Origin: Luscinia megarhynchos
Taxonomy: Eukaryota > Chordata > Aves > Passeriformes > Turdidae
Reading direction: 5' to 3'
Length of the DNA stretch: 64,000 bases
NCBI GenBank assembly: GCA_034336665.1
Contig: JAPFBE010000013.1
Coordinates: forward strand, 17,773,056-17,837,055
Shown: positions 51,910-64,000 of the stretch, one piece after another
Layout: every line of letters starts with the position of its first letter
Numbering within the stretch: the stretch's first letter is position 1
The notes under the pieces: model-generated
Database searches by the model: none
The model's input: only the letters and a program-made list of their open reading frames with translations
Told to the model about the DNA's origin: nothing
Made by a program: the position numbers and the translations under genes

Positions 51910-52080
51910 AGCCCCAGCCCAGCACATCACTTAAGCATGTGCTTAAAGCTAGGCATGTTCCTTGGCTTGAGGGGTGATTGTGGGTCCCAAGCAGCTGTGC
52001 AGTGCTGTATATGCATGGAGGGAAAATATCCTTCCTGACCCCCCGTGGGCAATCATCTCAGCTCCTGAAGCATGAAATTA
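51910..52080. mobile_element. Possible ancient sauropsid repeat fragments
   Basis: AGCACATCACTTAAGCATGTGCTTAAAG carries a 7-bp inverted repeat (TTAAGCA/TGCTTAA, 51931-51946) typical of an old repeat spread in reptile and bird genomes, in which CTTAAGCACATGCTTAA-like strings recur. About 80 bp on, AAATATCCTTCCTGACCCCC and GGGCAATCATCTCAGCTCCT followed by GAAGCATGA resemble part of an old CR1-type LINE. Both are by-eye matches from memory, and the element boundaries and strand are uncertain. Confidence 0.4.
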
Positions 52081-53437
52081 GAGTGGCCTTATCTTTGCTT
52101 GCATACTGTAACTACAAATGTTATTAGTGATCATAAATTTAACAAGCCCTATTTTAAAATCCATCCACAGCATTATTGCATGACTTTTGAAGACAGTCCT
52201 TTTTGAGAACTTACAACTTTTTCCCTTACATCTTTTAATTTCATTTGGGTGAACTGGGGGAGGAAGGTCACCGTCAAACCTGCTGAAATGCAAATATTAA
52301 CAGCAGTGCTTAGCTCCATTTCTGCCACCTTAGAACAAACAGAAACTTCCCAATGTGTAGAAATAATAACATTAAAATAAATATCACTCTTTCCTTCCCT
52401 GGAGTCTATGAAAAATCTTTACACCTCGGGCAAAAAATCCCAATTTTGAAGTGTTCTGGTCTAGTTGAAGTTTGTATTGTTTAGACCCATAATGATAGTT
52501 TGCTTCTCTATTTGTCCCTTCTTTTAATGAGGAAGCCCCACCACAGCTCAGCAGAAATGACTGATCACCAGTATAGAGAAATCTCCAGGACTGGCAAAGA
52601 TAATTGGCTGTATTTGGAAGACAGCAGGAAGAAGTGCAGGTTAACTTTTCTGTTCAGAGAGATTCTCTGCAAGTATTCCTACTGTTTGGAAGGAGAGAAA
52701 AGCTGAATGGCAGTGCTGCTTCCCACACATGGAAAGGCCATCTCTTATGCACAATGAGCAACATGTGTTTTTCAGCCCAGATGACTTTGTACTTTAGCCT
52801 GAGGAAAAACAGCAAAGCCACAGTGAAAACAAACCCTTCAAAACCCTGGGGTGGGGCAGAGTGTATTTCTCACTTGACCTTTCTTGAAACCCTTCCCCCA
52901 GCAGACGAGCTCCCACTGAGACTTGAGCCATGAGCAGCAGACAAACAGATGTTAATAGCATCCTCACTGAAACACTGTGCTGGTCCAGAGCTCCTGCTGG
53001 AAATGCTGCTGGGCTTTATCCTCCCTCCTGTAGGCGTCTGGGCCAGTGCAGACGTTCTGAAAGGATTGCAATTTTGCTGCAGGCTCATGAAATAGAAAAA
53101 CCAGAGCTGTGAGGGAGAAAGACCTTTGCTGAACGTCTCTCAAAATAAGCTTATTTAACAGTCAGATGGGAAAAGGCTGGTCTATCTTTTCCTTCTTGCT
53201 TCCCAGACTTTTGAATGCCCTGTGATTTACATTGCATTCAAACCTTCAGCACTGTTCACCCTTTTGGCAAGCCCTCCCCTTCCATTCCATTCCTGATCTC
53301 CATGTCTTTGATTACATTGATTAAAATAAAACCAATATATCAGAGACCTACTGAAGCAGCTGATTTCAAGCATCCACAACAGCAAAAATAAACATTGGTG
53401 AAAAGCACCTGCAATCAACAGAAATAAAACTAAAGAC
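52081..53437. other. Non-coding stretch, nothing recognised
   Basis: Ordinary AT-rich DNA. A GC-richer patch at 52840-53110 carries short open frames on both strands without recognisable features. Confidence 0.5.
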
Positions 53438-53460
53438 AAAAAAAAAAAAAAAAAAAAAAA
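53438..53460. repeat. Poly(A) tract, 23 bp
   Basis: Twenty-three A after CTAAAGAC. No recognisable retroposon body precedes it and no target-site duplication was found by eye. Confidence 0.95.
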
Positions 53461-55930
53461 GTATTGCATAAAAACAACAAAAAAGACCAATTGAAAAATT
53501 TAATAATTTCTATGGGTTTTCTAATTCCTGTGTATTGGATAAGGTGGTAAGAGTTGAAGGAAATGAGGATTTGCACCAAAATAACATTAAAATTAACTGT
53601 CAATTTTAATGAAGTAGAAAAGCAAATACAGAACCTCTCTGCAGTACAGCTGGATCAACCTCCTGGTCAAGGAACATGGAACAGACATGAATGCATCTAT
53701 GATTTTCTATGCCTTGGACTGGAAGTAAAAGATCTTCTTTTAAAAATATAATACATATACAGGTTTTTTTTTCCTTTGAGGGAGAATGAGTTTCTAATGT
53801 GAAGGAAATGCAGGTGCAAAAATGGCTCCTAAATGTGCCAAAATGAGGTCTCCAGTTGGTAAATGGGTAACAGCATTTCTTGTCTTATTTTACCCCTTTT
53901 CTCTAGCTTCTGAACATTATTCAAAAATAAATGCATTTCAAGTGTATGGTTGAATTTAGGTGGAAAGTGCTGTTGTGTCTCTTTTTTTTTTCTTTTGCTC
54001 TTCCTTGCTCCTAATTATTCCAAATTATTTTGAGCTGCAAGGCTTTTACATTAATGGACTGGATTAAAAATCCTCTTTACTATGAGCACTGAAGGACAAC
54101 ACACACAACACTAAAACCACCTGGATGGTTTATTTTATTCAAGCACCAGTTGCATTAATATTTCAAAGACAATAATTCATGTGTTTAAACACTTAAGAAA
54201 AGAAAGAGGGATGGGGTCATGCAGGAAGTGACATCTGACTGGAAAGAAAAATGCCCACTGCTTTGTGTGAAACGTGATGTCAACAGAAGAGAAATCAGAC
54301 AGGAGAATCTAAAAAGCAATACACCCCTTGTAGAGGCTTCTGAGCATCACAAAGCACCTCTCTGCAACCTTCCAGGACATATTAAGAGCTTTGGAGTTTT
54401 GCATCACACCCTGAGGTGACCTATTCTGTTATGATATTATGCTTATTATATTATTATTACTACTTTTAATGCTAATAATGGGATTTATGACATTATGAAG
54501 CCAAACAACTGCACCTAGAGGTGTGAAGAAAATACGAAAGGTTGCTGTGCCTTGTGCTGTTTTGTCTCACTGGAGTTCATTTAGTTGGATACTGGGACTG
54601 ACAACACAGTACACAGCCTGGCAGCTGATGATGGGGCTCATCTGTGTCTGCTAGAGGTTCAAACCTTAAATCAGGTCTTGAGGCAGCATTTCAATCCTTG
54701 ATGTAGTGGGGAAATGAATATGGCTCTAATTTGGAGACAAAGCATCAGGGCTATGAAGGTGACACTGCTGTTTACACAGAGGTGCACAGAATCACCTTCA
54801 GAAATGTTAATACACTGAGAGATATATTTTTTCCCTTTTAAAGATTAAGCCAGCTGTATGTCACCCAATAGTACAAAACCAAAACTATGACAGAATAAAA
54901 ATGGAACAAAGGCCAGATGAGGAATAGGCATCTTCCCTCCTTTTTCTCCTGTATTTACAGAAAGGCCTCTGCAGGGTGGAATGCACTGGAAGTAGTTTGT
55001 GACTTGATCTGTAAATATCCAACAAATCTGAACATAAACATGAAAGGAGGTATTCAATAAGAGGCAAAGTGGCTTTTCTCTCCCTCTGTCCTTTATAATT
55101 TGAAGAAGGCATAATTTCCTGTGGAATACTGTCTACCTGGCCCTGGTGCTCCCACCAGGAGCAGAAATTTGTCTGCTGCTGTTGCACAGAGCTCTTCTGA
55201 CATCGCCTTGATGAGTCTCCAAATCTGAGAATGAAATGGTTAAACTTTGGCTTTCCAGGTGCTTGTCCTTTTCCCTCCTGCTGCAGACTAGCTGACCACT
55301 TTTCTAAAGGTGAGGCCAGGAAGACAGAGCATGTGGAAGGAGGGGCATTGGTCTCCAAGCATTCCCACAAGTTGCTTCTTTTCAAAGGCTTTCTTGTTGA
55401 GCATGGAACACAACAGATTCCCCCACAAATGCTTACAGAGCCACCTTATTTCAGCTTTTATTTCCTTTGTTTGTTTCTTCAAAAAGACTGACATTATTAT
55501 GGGAAAGAACATTGAGAGAACAAGTGAAATTTAAACAACATCCTGCTCTGAAACATTCTGGTTACGGCAGAGAGCATCTGTGCCACTGTATTTTAAATAG
55601 GCATTTGGAAGAGAAGTAGCTTTGACAAGATGATAATTTAGTCCTTTTGACTCCCTCACTTCAAAGTGAATCTATCTGGAAATTCTCAGAGGAACAAAGT
55701 TTTGCTGAAAAATGCCAAATTCTTGACCCTGACCTATTTTGTTTGCAACAACGGGGGTGATACAAACTTCTGTCAGAGGAAAGCAGTGTTTCTGGGATGT
55801 CAAATAGATTCATCCCTGCTTCTGAGTCACTGGGAACCCTGCCTGGCAATTTCTGTCATCAGCTGAAGAATAAGGTCATTCTCAGTTTGCCTTGTTTTTA
55901 ATTGGCCTTCAATTGGCAAGAGCTATCTGG

Positions 55931-56023
55931 AAAAAAAACCCCAAAAAACTAAACAAACAAAATCCCGCCAAATAAATGAATAAATCAATCTCAACTAACC
56001 AACTAACCAAAAATAAAACCCCT
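55931..56023. repeat. A/C-rich low-complexity stretch
   Basis: The strand has very few G or T and is made of A runs with AAAC, AAATAAATG and CTAACCAA motifs. The motif AACTAACC/AACCAA repeats loosely at 55993-56012. It is a decayed simple repeat. Confidence 0.75.
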
Positions 56024-59000
56024 CATTAGCAAAGCAAAAAACCAATCCTCTCACAAATATAGGGAAAGCAATACTTCCTTTTTGTGAGGTGACCTTTATT
56101 TCTTTCTTTCTCAGTAAAGAAAATATGACTGCCCTGTCAATACTGGATGTTACTGATCTGAGATCACTTGGGTTTATCTGCACAGGGGATTTGCACACAT
56201 TTTCCCACTGAGCAGGAGGCAGCAGCAGCAACACTAGAGGTTGCAGTGAATAAGTTCTGGAAGCATGACCTATATTTTGTCTTTCCAAATGACTTACCAA
56301 CTTTTCAGGTGTTAGAATACATTTCTTGGGAAAGAGAATGGAGGAAAATATCACTGATATTTCTACCTCCACTAAATCCAGGCCAATGTTTCACTTGGGA
56401 AAAATTGGTGGAAACACGCTGAAAGCAATGAATTAATGTTTATTCACAAGCAACCTGAGGATCTGTATTTTCATACATGAACACAAACCCACAGAGGGAG
56501 TAGGACCAGGCAACAACTGGCAGTAGATGGATTTTTTCATTTCCTGAGTTTGGCAGTATGTTACACCTCCCAGGAATAGATTTGCCACTGGCCTAACATT
56601 TCCCTACATATAAAATATTTCAGAGGATGCTGCTGAAGTCTTTTCCTTTACTAATTTAAATATTTGCCCATTTCACAAATCTCAGCTCAGTTTCTCCTAC
56701 TCCATTGCCTCACTACTCTGTGGCACACAGTGGCTTACTGCATATGAAAAATACCAATCCTGCAAACCAGCAGATGCAGAAAAGAGCTATGTTAAATTAT
56801 TTTTCTTAAAATTGAGTTAATCCAGCTACTAACATCCATTGACTCAAATTTTTACAGCCCTTACAATGACATCTATCCTCTGGTTAGTTTCCACTGTTTA
56901 TCTGTAGAGTGTAAGTTTCTCCTCTGATAATTTCTGAGCAATCCTTGCTCTTGGATGCTGCACTTTATGACACACTGCAAAAGTAACAGTGAAATTAGCA
57001 GTCATAATCTATGAGATCTGAGAGTTTCCTCACATGAGTTGCTCGAATGAAAGACTTTTCTGCTTGTAATGACGTGAATGAGAAAAGGAACAAAATTGGC
57101 CACAGCTACTCAGTGCCTGATTAACAAAATACATGCTGCTCCAGCACGCTCCAAGGCTAGTAATTCAATTTAAAGGTATACATTAGAAGCACTTTGCAGC
57201 TGATTCTGTGCACTTTTAATTGGCTTAACTACCAGGTTTCCAGAGAGGAGGTGGAATTCTTGCTGAGATGTTCACTCAGCACAGAACAACACGTTTCGAC
57301 AGACTGTCAGTTACCCAGAATGAGCTGGAGTTGTATTGTACCCTTTCTTCTCAGGGTTGTTTTCTAATCATAAACATTCCCCTTGTTCGCATAGCCGTCC
57401 TACCAAGTACTAATGGAAACAAACTTATACCAGAAGATTTCATAATGTATCACAAAAGCTAAAACAAACTAAAAAAAAGGACAAAACATTGCTCATTTCT
57501 GATACTTTTGTTCCAGAACTTCACTAATACCACCCTTTTAAGGAAAAAAATTATTAACTTTAATGTCTATCATAATTCAGCCGTTAATAACAATATCAGA
57601 GTTTTGCTTGTTATCTCATTAACCTGGTGTTCCTCATGCTTCCTCTCATAAACACTATTGAAGGGTGTTATTATAACCTTGCTGTTCATTTAATTGCTGT
57701 TAAAAATCGTGGTGATCAGAGCAGTCTAAGTAATTTTTGGCAGCGGATTCCAAGCTTTCTAACAGACTGCTTTCCACCTGGTTTCACTTCAGGATTCATA
57801 ATTTCCCTGTGGCTGGCAACCCCCAGTGCTGCAGCTGCATTTCTGTCAGGGTCACAGGCACAGCTGGGGTACAATCTTACAGAGGGAGCTGTGGCAGCTT
57901 GGCCAGATCATTAAATCCAGCTTTTTCCCCCTCACATTTTTTGTCTATCCAGGAAATTCAAAACAGCAGAAGAAGATGGGGTCTCTGTATTTTAAGTGAC
58001 TTGCAAGATGTGTTTATTTTTTCTTAGAGCAAGAGACATTCAATTGTGGGAAGCTACAGAAGTTCCATCAGCCAAGACTTTCAGGATCAGCTGGAAGCAG
58101 AAGTGAAAAAAAGAAGCATCTTTCATTATTTTCTCAGAACTATATGTAGACTATGTGATTGAATTTTATCCACCTACTGAAATCTGGAAGCACCAGTAAA
58201 TCTTGGTTTCAAGTTTTCTGTGCATCAAGCTTAATATACTTGATGTACAAGAGAAAATTTGCAAGCAAAAAGGCTTAACCTATTTCTGAATTGAACTTAA
58301 GCTAATAGCAAAGTTCATTTAGTATTTAAATTTTACATCTGGAAGCAACACATATGGAATGTTACAGATTGATAGAAGTTTGTTCAGCTCCACCACAATC
58401 CTGAACTCTAGAAAGTCTGAATATTTGCCCTGAACTTCTGTAGTATCCTTATGGTATGACCTCTAAACTCTGTGGTATATAGAGATCTGAATTGTAATTA
58501 ATAAGACAGTATTGTACATAGCAGTGTTAATTACTTTGAAATGTTCCAGATGGAAGAGTAAATCAGAATTAGTGTTTTTTTCTGAATATCTAAATAAAAT
58601 TACTTGTATGGGAACATGTAGCTGGCTGTGGATTATAAATTAAAGAATCCTGAAATCTACAATTATGCTTCTGCAAACAAGGTTTGCTGGATGTAGTAAA
58701 GAGATGCAACTTTCTGACATGTGGATGCAAGCCACTTCCCCAGATCTAAATATGAAAGGTTGAGGGAACTCTGCAACCTCAGTATAAATACATATCTGAA
58801 TATATGTAGCAGACACTGCAGTGGAACCCATCCAAAAAGCAGCACAAACACTCCTTTGAATGATAAGGAATCCAAAATCAAATACAAACTTTCTGAGATG
58901 TTCTGTAAGTGAGTAGTTATTTCAAAGGAGGCTGAAGGAGTTCAATAGCCTTGAAAAATCACAGACAAAATTGTGCAGAGCACACAGCAATACAGATACT

Positions 59001-61238
59001 GGTATTATTACTCTTTCCCTCAAGAGTTTTGAGAGAGACAATCCCCAGCACAGACTCTTTCAGATTCCAGCCAATATTTCAGGCTCCAGCCCAAACAATT
59101 GTGCTAGTTACATAAGGCACTTTCCCAAAAAATGCATTACTAGTCAATAATTTTGCACTTACAGATACACATCTTCCAGTCTTTAAAAGCATTATTAGTG
59201 GAATTAAGGGGGCTTCAGGGAGGAAATGTAGCTTCCAGCATTTTGCACTTTAAAATATTAAATAAAATAAATATAGAAGTTTAATAATGAACTTTTACAA
59301 TTCATTTGTTGCCATAATTTAAAAAACTAAACCTGATCACTTCTTCCAATCAAAAAATGTGTCTTTAGAGCTCTCCAACTTACCTGAGGCTTCCTATGTG
59401 TCAGAACTTGCATCATCTGAACAACTACAATTGTTTGCAATGCCATTTCCATATTTCACAGTCCTCTGTGAGGTGACAGAAACAATTCCAAAGACTTTGC
59501 TGCCATTAGAAGTGATGACTATCAAGGACACAGAACTGCTCAAAGTTAGAAAAGGAAGGAAGCAGGAGGAACAGCCTCCAGTAAGATGTTTCCCCCCAAA
59601 ATAAGCAGAAAAGCAGAAAATTCAGGCCTCATATTGGAATCATTCTTTGTCTCCTCTGAATCCTTGGATAAGCCAAGCTTTGTGCCAATGATCAAATTGA
59701 AAACAAGAGGGATAGCAGTCTCCTAACCCAGGTGTGCCAGCAAAGGGCCAATGGTCAAGGAAAATAAATACCCACCCACTGTGTTCTTTCTTTCTTTCCC
59801 TACTACTTTAATCTGCTTGTGGGTTGGCACTCATGCCAATACTTTCCATACATCACCATTTAGTGACATGTTGAATTTTGACTATGCTTTCCAGAAATGA
59901 GATGCCACATAAGAACACAGAATTAGGGTTTAAATGGAAATAATTTTACAGCTCTAATTACATGGCATGTTTGGCACAGACATCAATAATGAATGCTTGC
60001 TTGCTTGCTCACAGAATTATTATTCAAGCAAGTGGTCTCCACTACCTCCCAATAAGCTTTTAAAAATCAAATCTATCTTACCTGGCATTTTTAAACTCAG
60101 GAAGTAACAGACCAAGCCATCAAATGTTTATATGATGAGGATTTTATCCTATGAGAAGAACAGTAATCCAAACAGTTCAATGTATCATTCCATAAAAATC
60201 AGAATTAAAGCACTGTTAAACCAGATTAAAAATTGGGTTGAAAATCACCTTCTTACTCCTAGGTAATACGAATGCCATAATCTAAAGCTATAACTTTTTT
60301 TCTTGCTCATTTAAAATCAGAAAACATATATTTATAGATATTTCTAACAAGCTTGGTAGGCTGAATAGAATACAAAATATGCTAAGTAGTATAGCACGAT
60401 AAAAATGCTTTACTGGATTCAAGTAATTTCAGGGCATGGATCTTGACCATCTCTTTGTTTTACATATGGACTCAACCCACCTCTTGCACATGAAGTGATG
60501 CAAGTAGTCTTTTTGTGGTGAAAAAGTAGAAATATACTAACTTTGCTATGTAACTTGATTGATACATTTCATTATGCACAATTCTAATTCCTCACAGGCT
60601 TTAAAGTCCCAGCAAAGTTATCAGAGATCTTTAAACACATAAGTCCTTCATTCAGCTTTTTTAATTTCTGGCTTATTTCCTGATGCAGGAATTGGCTACA
60701 GTAATTCAGGTACAAATGAAACTGCCAAGAGGCAGCTGCACTCCTTATCCTCAGCCAAATGCATACTCTGACTCCAGCTTTTTACTGTTATGATTCTGTT
60801 TCACAACATCAATAAGGCATTTCAGCTGTAATGGTCTTTAGGGGTTATTACTGAACTCCTTGGGTGGTTATAGCTGCTCAGCCTCTGGCTCTGTGACTCC
60901 ACACAGACTGAGCAGAACTGTGCAGCGTTCTTTGTAGGTGCTCATTTACACAGATCACACCACATACTGCTGGCTAAGGCAGCCCACAAAAACTGTTTCC
61001 TCCTTGCCTCTTAGCCCAAGAAGAGACTGGATGCATACTTCATGCCTTACACCCCGTGGAATCTCTTGTCACCCAGTGCTATCCCACCCCACTGGGCCAT
61101 CACAAGAGGGAATCAATTCATAAACTGCTGAAATCAATCTCAAAGGAACTTTTTTTTTGCTTATATTTGAGTATAGTTCCAGAGGGGAAGAAGGAAGGTG
61201 ACTGAACACTCTTAGAGATTTCTGAATGTAGATGTTGC

Positions 61239-61276
61239 AAAAAAAAAACCAAACCAAAAAAAAAACCAAAAAAAAG
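61239..61276. repeat. (A)nCC low-complexity repeat
   Basis: Runs of 5-10 A are separated by CC pairs, with four CC interruptions over about 38 bp. It is a short simple repeat of no evident function. Confidence 0.85.
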
Positions 61277-62336
61277 CAAATGAATTTGTTACGTAGATAG
61301 GATTTAACACTTAAAACAGATGGAAAGGTTAAAGAAATTTTTATGCTTAATTTTCCTTAGGACAAGAAGCACTGGATTATTCCAAGGTGTGCAATATTTT
61401 TTATCAGAATTGCTGAATGGCAAACAAAGTCCTTTCAAAGAAAAGTATTCAGAAACCATAGGCTTCCTCCAATACATCTCTGTTCTAAACTGCTTGAAGG
61501 TGAAAGACATCTCAAAAGCAGTCTAACCCATGCTCACAGCCAGATGAAGTTGTTGCTGTTTCACCACTTTTGCTTGTTTAGCAGGTTCATTTACATGGCT
61601 CCACTCAGCTGAAATGTGTGTGAAAAATCTATTGGATTTAAGCATTGGTAATAGTTTACTAGAAGGGTTCTTCCATTGGTTTCTCATTCTCAGGGAACTT
61701 CTGGAAACTTTCTCACATCTGTATAAATTAAATTTATGTTATCAGAACTTCAACATTGACCATTTCAGCCAGATCACCTGGAAGTCATGCAGCAACAGAA
61801 TAATCTTAGTTTCATATGTGTGTCAATGAGATCAGCCTGTGGTTTTATAAAATGATTGCAAGCTCTGATTTATGCCTGCTGCAGAGGAGCCAGGTTAATT
61901 TTCTCCTTTTTTCAGTTTGATTCTCTACCTTGCATTCTCTTATCTTCAGATAAATAAGATGAGCTATTCCTCAGGCAGAACAAATAGGAATTAGATCTCT
62001 GCAAGATGACATACTGCTGCAGCCAGGTTGAGCCAGAGTCCTTTCAAAAATTCCTCATGAAAATTCCCTGTTTACTTTGGAGTCTCTGTCCTACCCCTGT
62101 GCTTTGTTTTGTCTAGAGTCTTCTGGGATTGTTGTTGCTGTTGTGGTTATGGAGGTGTGATAACTGAAGTGAGCACATCTCCCTTTGCTGCTGTAAACTT
62201 CCAAGACTGTAAACTGTGAACTTCCAAGACTCCAAATATGCTAGAAATTAGCCTGCTTGTGGCAAAACACAGTTTTTATTTTCCATCTTCCTGCAGTTTC
62301 CCAGTGGGTTTTCACACAGGCCTGTCAACAGGCCAG

Positions 62337-62356
62337 TATAGATAGGCCTATCTATA
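62337..62356. other. 20-bp perfect palindrome
   Basis: TATAGATAGGCCTATCTATA reads the same on both strands, centred on AGGCCT. A second, 10-bp palindrome with the same AGGCCT core (ACAGGCCTGT) lies at 62316-62325. A perfect 20-bp palindrome could be a dimeric protein-binding site or simply a slipped and mirrored GATA-type simple repeat, since GATA/TATC units recur up to 62363. Confidence 0.95.
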
Positions 62357-62419
62357 GGTAGATACCACAGATACTATAAATTAGGTAACCTCTAGAATTG
62401 GCTTTGATATGCTTACCAC

Positions 62420-62522
62420 AAAATAAAATAAAATAAAATAAAAATAAAATAAAATAAAATAAAATAAAAATAAAATAAAAATAAAATAAAATAAAATAAA
62501 ATAAAATAAAATAAAATAAAAT
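62420..62522. repeat. (AAAAT)n pentamer array, about 20 units
   Basis: The unit AAAAT repeats over 103 bp, with a few units lengthened to AAAAAT (near 62441, 62466 and 62477). The lengthened units break the phase and divide the array into blocks. It is pure A/T and expected to be easily melted and length-variable. It is not preceded by any recognisable retroposon. Confidence 0.97.
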
Positions 62523-62760
62523 GGAGAAAGAGCATTCTTTTGAAAGACATCAGTTCAGCATTAGTACTGTCTGCCTTCAATGTGGTTTGCAGGTAGCTTA
62601 GTCAGAAGAAAAAAATAAAAGTTCTGAGTGTTTCCTTTTCCAGAAAAAAAGCTGAAAATCAAATGGGGCAAATCTTTCTGGGAAAACAGTTGCAAGCTCA
62701 TGGCTGAAAGTACAGAAATTGATCAATAATAATATTAATATTATAAATGTAACTCTTACT
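62523..62760. other. Spacer with 16-bp AT palindrome
   Basis: The unique-looking spacer between the AAAAT array and the T-rich repeat holds a perfect 16-bp AT palindrome, ATAATATTAATATTAT, at 62729-62744. Nothing coding is seen. Confidence 0.8.
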
Positions 62761-62786
62761 TTTTTATTTTTATTTTTATTTTTTTA
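62761..62786. repeat. (TTTTTA)n short repeat
   Basis: Three TTTTTA units and a T7 run. It lies 238 bp from the AAAAT array and is broadly complementary to it, so the two could pair as arms of a long, imperfect inverted repeat. Confidence 0.85.
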
Positions 62787-64000
62787 AGTGGCTTGTAAAG
62801 ATACTGTTTTCTTAGTTCTGTTTTATAAAACCAAATGGAAACAATCTGATGGAACTCACATCCTTGTAGCTCGCAGAACAAAAAGTGGGAAAATGTTGAA
62901 ACAAATTTTATTCTGAGTTTTCCCCTAAATAGAAGGAATTTCAGATCTGAGATTTATCATTCTACTTCAGTTCCATCCTATGTCACTTCACTGGAAGTCA
63001 GATTTTTGAGACAAATCAAGTGACATGATGCCAAAATGTCACTGTACTCTGACCCTCAGGGCAGACACAACACACTCTTCTGCAAAGGAGTCCAAGATAC
63101 ATCAGCCCAAGTGATAACCTGAAGTTCTGAGAGGGAAAATTGATACACACACTCTGGATCTTTCCACTCTTGAGAGGGATGCTGAAATTCTGAAATAGCT
63201 CAGAGTAGAGCTTGTTCAACTTCCTCTATGCCATTGATATTGCATCCCCATCAACACATGGCTGAGACAGGACAAGGTCTGTGCTCAGGACCAAGGCACT
63301 GAGTTGTAGCTCTGCCATCACTCAGATCTAACTGCCCCAAGCTACATGACAAAGCCAGTGTGCTGAGAGAAGGCTGCAAGGAACCTGACTCTGCCCCTGC
63401 ACCTGGGCTGTTACAAATTCTACTGTTGCCCCCATTCCTTTTTCTTGCACCAACCAGCAATCTCCAGATTTTATTACTCCAGATTCACACTTCATAAGGA
63501 TCAGAAGTAGAAAAGTTGATTATCACATTTTAAGCAGGCTTATCTTTAAGAAAAGTAGATTTTTTTAAAAGTTTAAAATTTTTTGATTAAACTGTTCTTA
63601 TCTCAGCATACAAATAGCCTTCTAGACCTATTAGCTCAGATTTTTTTGTTAAAGAATACAGATCCAGTAAAGTAAGGGAAAAAAACCAGCAGTGTATCTC
63701 AGCAACAAAGTTGGAGGGGGTTGAATTGAAAAGACTACAGAAATTCAATTTTGTTTACTTCTATGACACAAAAATGCATTGGGCAGTGGGAACAATCACA
63801 CTTTGGTATGCCAGAATTCTTTCCAAAAAAATATTAACAACAGAAGCACACAAAATGGGTGAATTTCCTTGTGGCCTATCCTTGTATGAGATAAGCACAA
63901 GGGGCAACATAAGCCTCATATTCTAATTTGACAGGAGCATATCTGACTGGGCAGATTATACCAAGGGAATGAATGAATAACAGACATTCTCACCATCCTA
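62787..64000. other. Non-coding stretch to the window end
   Basis: No gene or clear repeat is seen. The overlapping short open frames at 63016-63460 and 63711-63926 are unrecognised. Features continuing past 64000 cannot be judged. Confidence 0.5.

Larger units (their letters stand above)
53461..62336. other. Long non-coding stretch, no gene or clear repeat
   Basis: Almost 9 kb without an exon, RNA gene or recognisable recent transposon. The longest non-repeat open frame of the window (166 codons, 54885-55385, minus) lies here. It overlaps three other frames, has no domain or signal that I recognise, and its length is near the maximum expected by chance. A/C-rich simple stretches at 55931-56023 and 61239-61276 are listed separately. 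The segment 57100-57250 is an AT-rich candidate for non-coding conservation. Confidence 0.5.

Noticed and set aside
53246..53266. TTCAGCACTGTTCACCC as a REST/NRSF site
   Set aside because: Only the left half-site fits. The right half lacks the GGACAGC core.
54885..55385. 166-codon open frame on the minus strand
   Set aside because: No domain or signal is recognised and other frames overlap it on both strands. With roughly one stop per 18 codons, about one frame of this length is expected by chance in 64 kb.
1..64000. CRISPR arrays, operons, phage or plasmid modules
   Set aside because: There are no regularly spaced direct repeats with unique spacers, no dense long reading frames and no ribosome-binding sites. 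The repeat content is avian.

Overview
The window looks like avian nuclear DNA, most likely from a songbird or other neoavian bird. It is AT-rich, with no operons or ribosome-binding sites. The recognisable interspersed repeats are those of bird genomes: 3' ends of CR1 LINEs, with the CR1-type terminus containing ATGATC, CCTTCCAA and TCTATGAT-like motifs, and a long terminal repeat of the avian ERVL type. No protein-coding exon, conserved RNA gene or CpG-rich promoter could be supported on either strand. The open reading frames are short and overlap on both strands. They are about what chance gives in 64 kb of this composition, or they are explained by repeats. The window is best read as part of a gene desert or of a very large intron; the sequence alone does not say which.

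Layout. 1-9400 is single-copy-looking DNA with small simple repeats. A 21-bp, three-copy minisatellite sits at 9410-9471. An (ATT)n/(AAT)n self-complementary microsatellite lies at 12018-12060. A perfect 32-copy CATCC pentamer array occupies 13143-13302. From 13.3 to 29.2 kb the sequence is mostly unique, with poly(A) and purine tracts, a consensus RFX X-box at 18928 and a possible MIR-like relic near 20.4 kb. A truncated ERVL-type LTR lies at about 29181-29690. An old, highly diverged CR1-superfamily LINE on the minus strand covers about 30936-31435 and is followed by a 12-bp minisatellite. Three younger CR1 3' ends lie at about 34165-34475 (+), 38165-38328 (-) and 39635-40136 (+). From 40 to 62 kb there is little except possible ancient SINE/LINE relics (about 46.2 and 52.0 kb), hairpins and homopolymers. 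The end of the window has a 20-bp perfect palindrome (62337-62356), an (AAAAT)n array (62420-62522) and a nearby T-rich repeat in the opposite orientation.

There is no set of genes here to join into a pathway. The content is transposon remnants of at least two ages, tandem repeats that may fold into non-B DNA, and long unique stretches where regulatory elements could lie but cannot be shown without cross-species alignment. Family assignments rest on remembered consensus features, and no alignment or database search was run.
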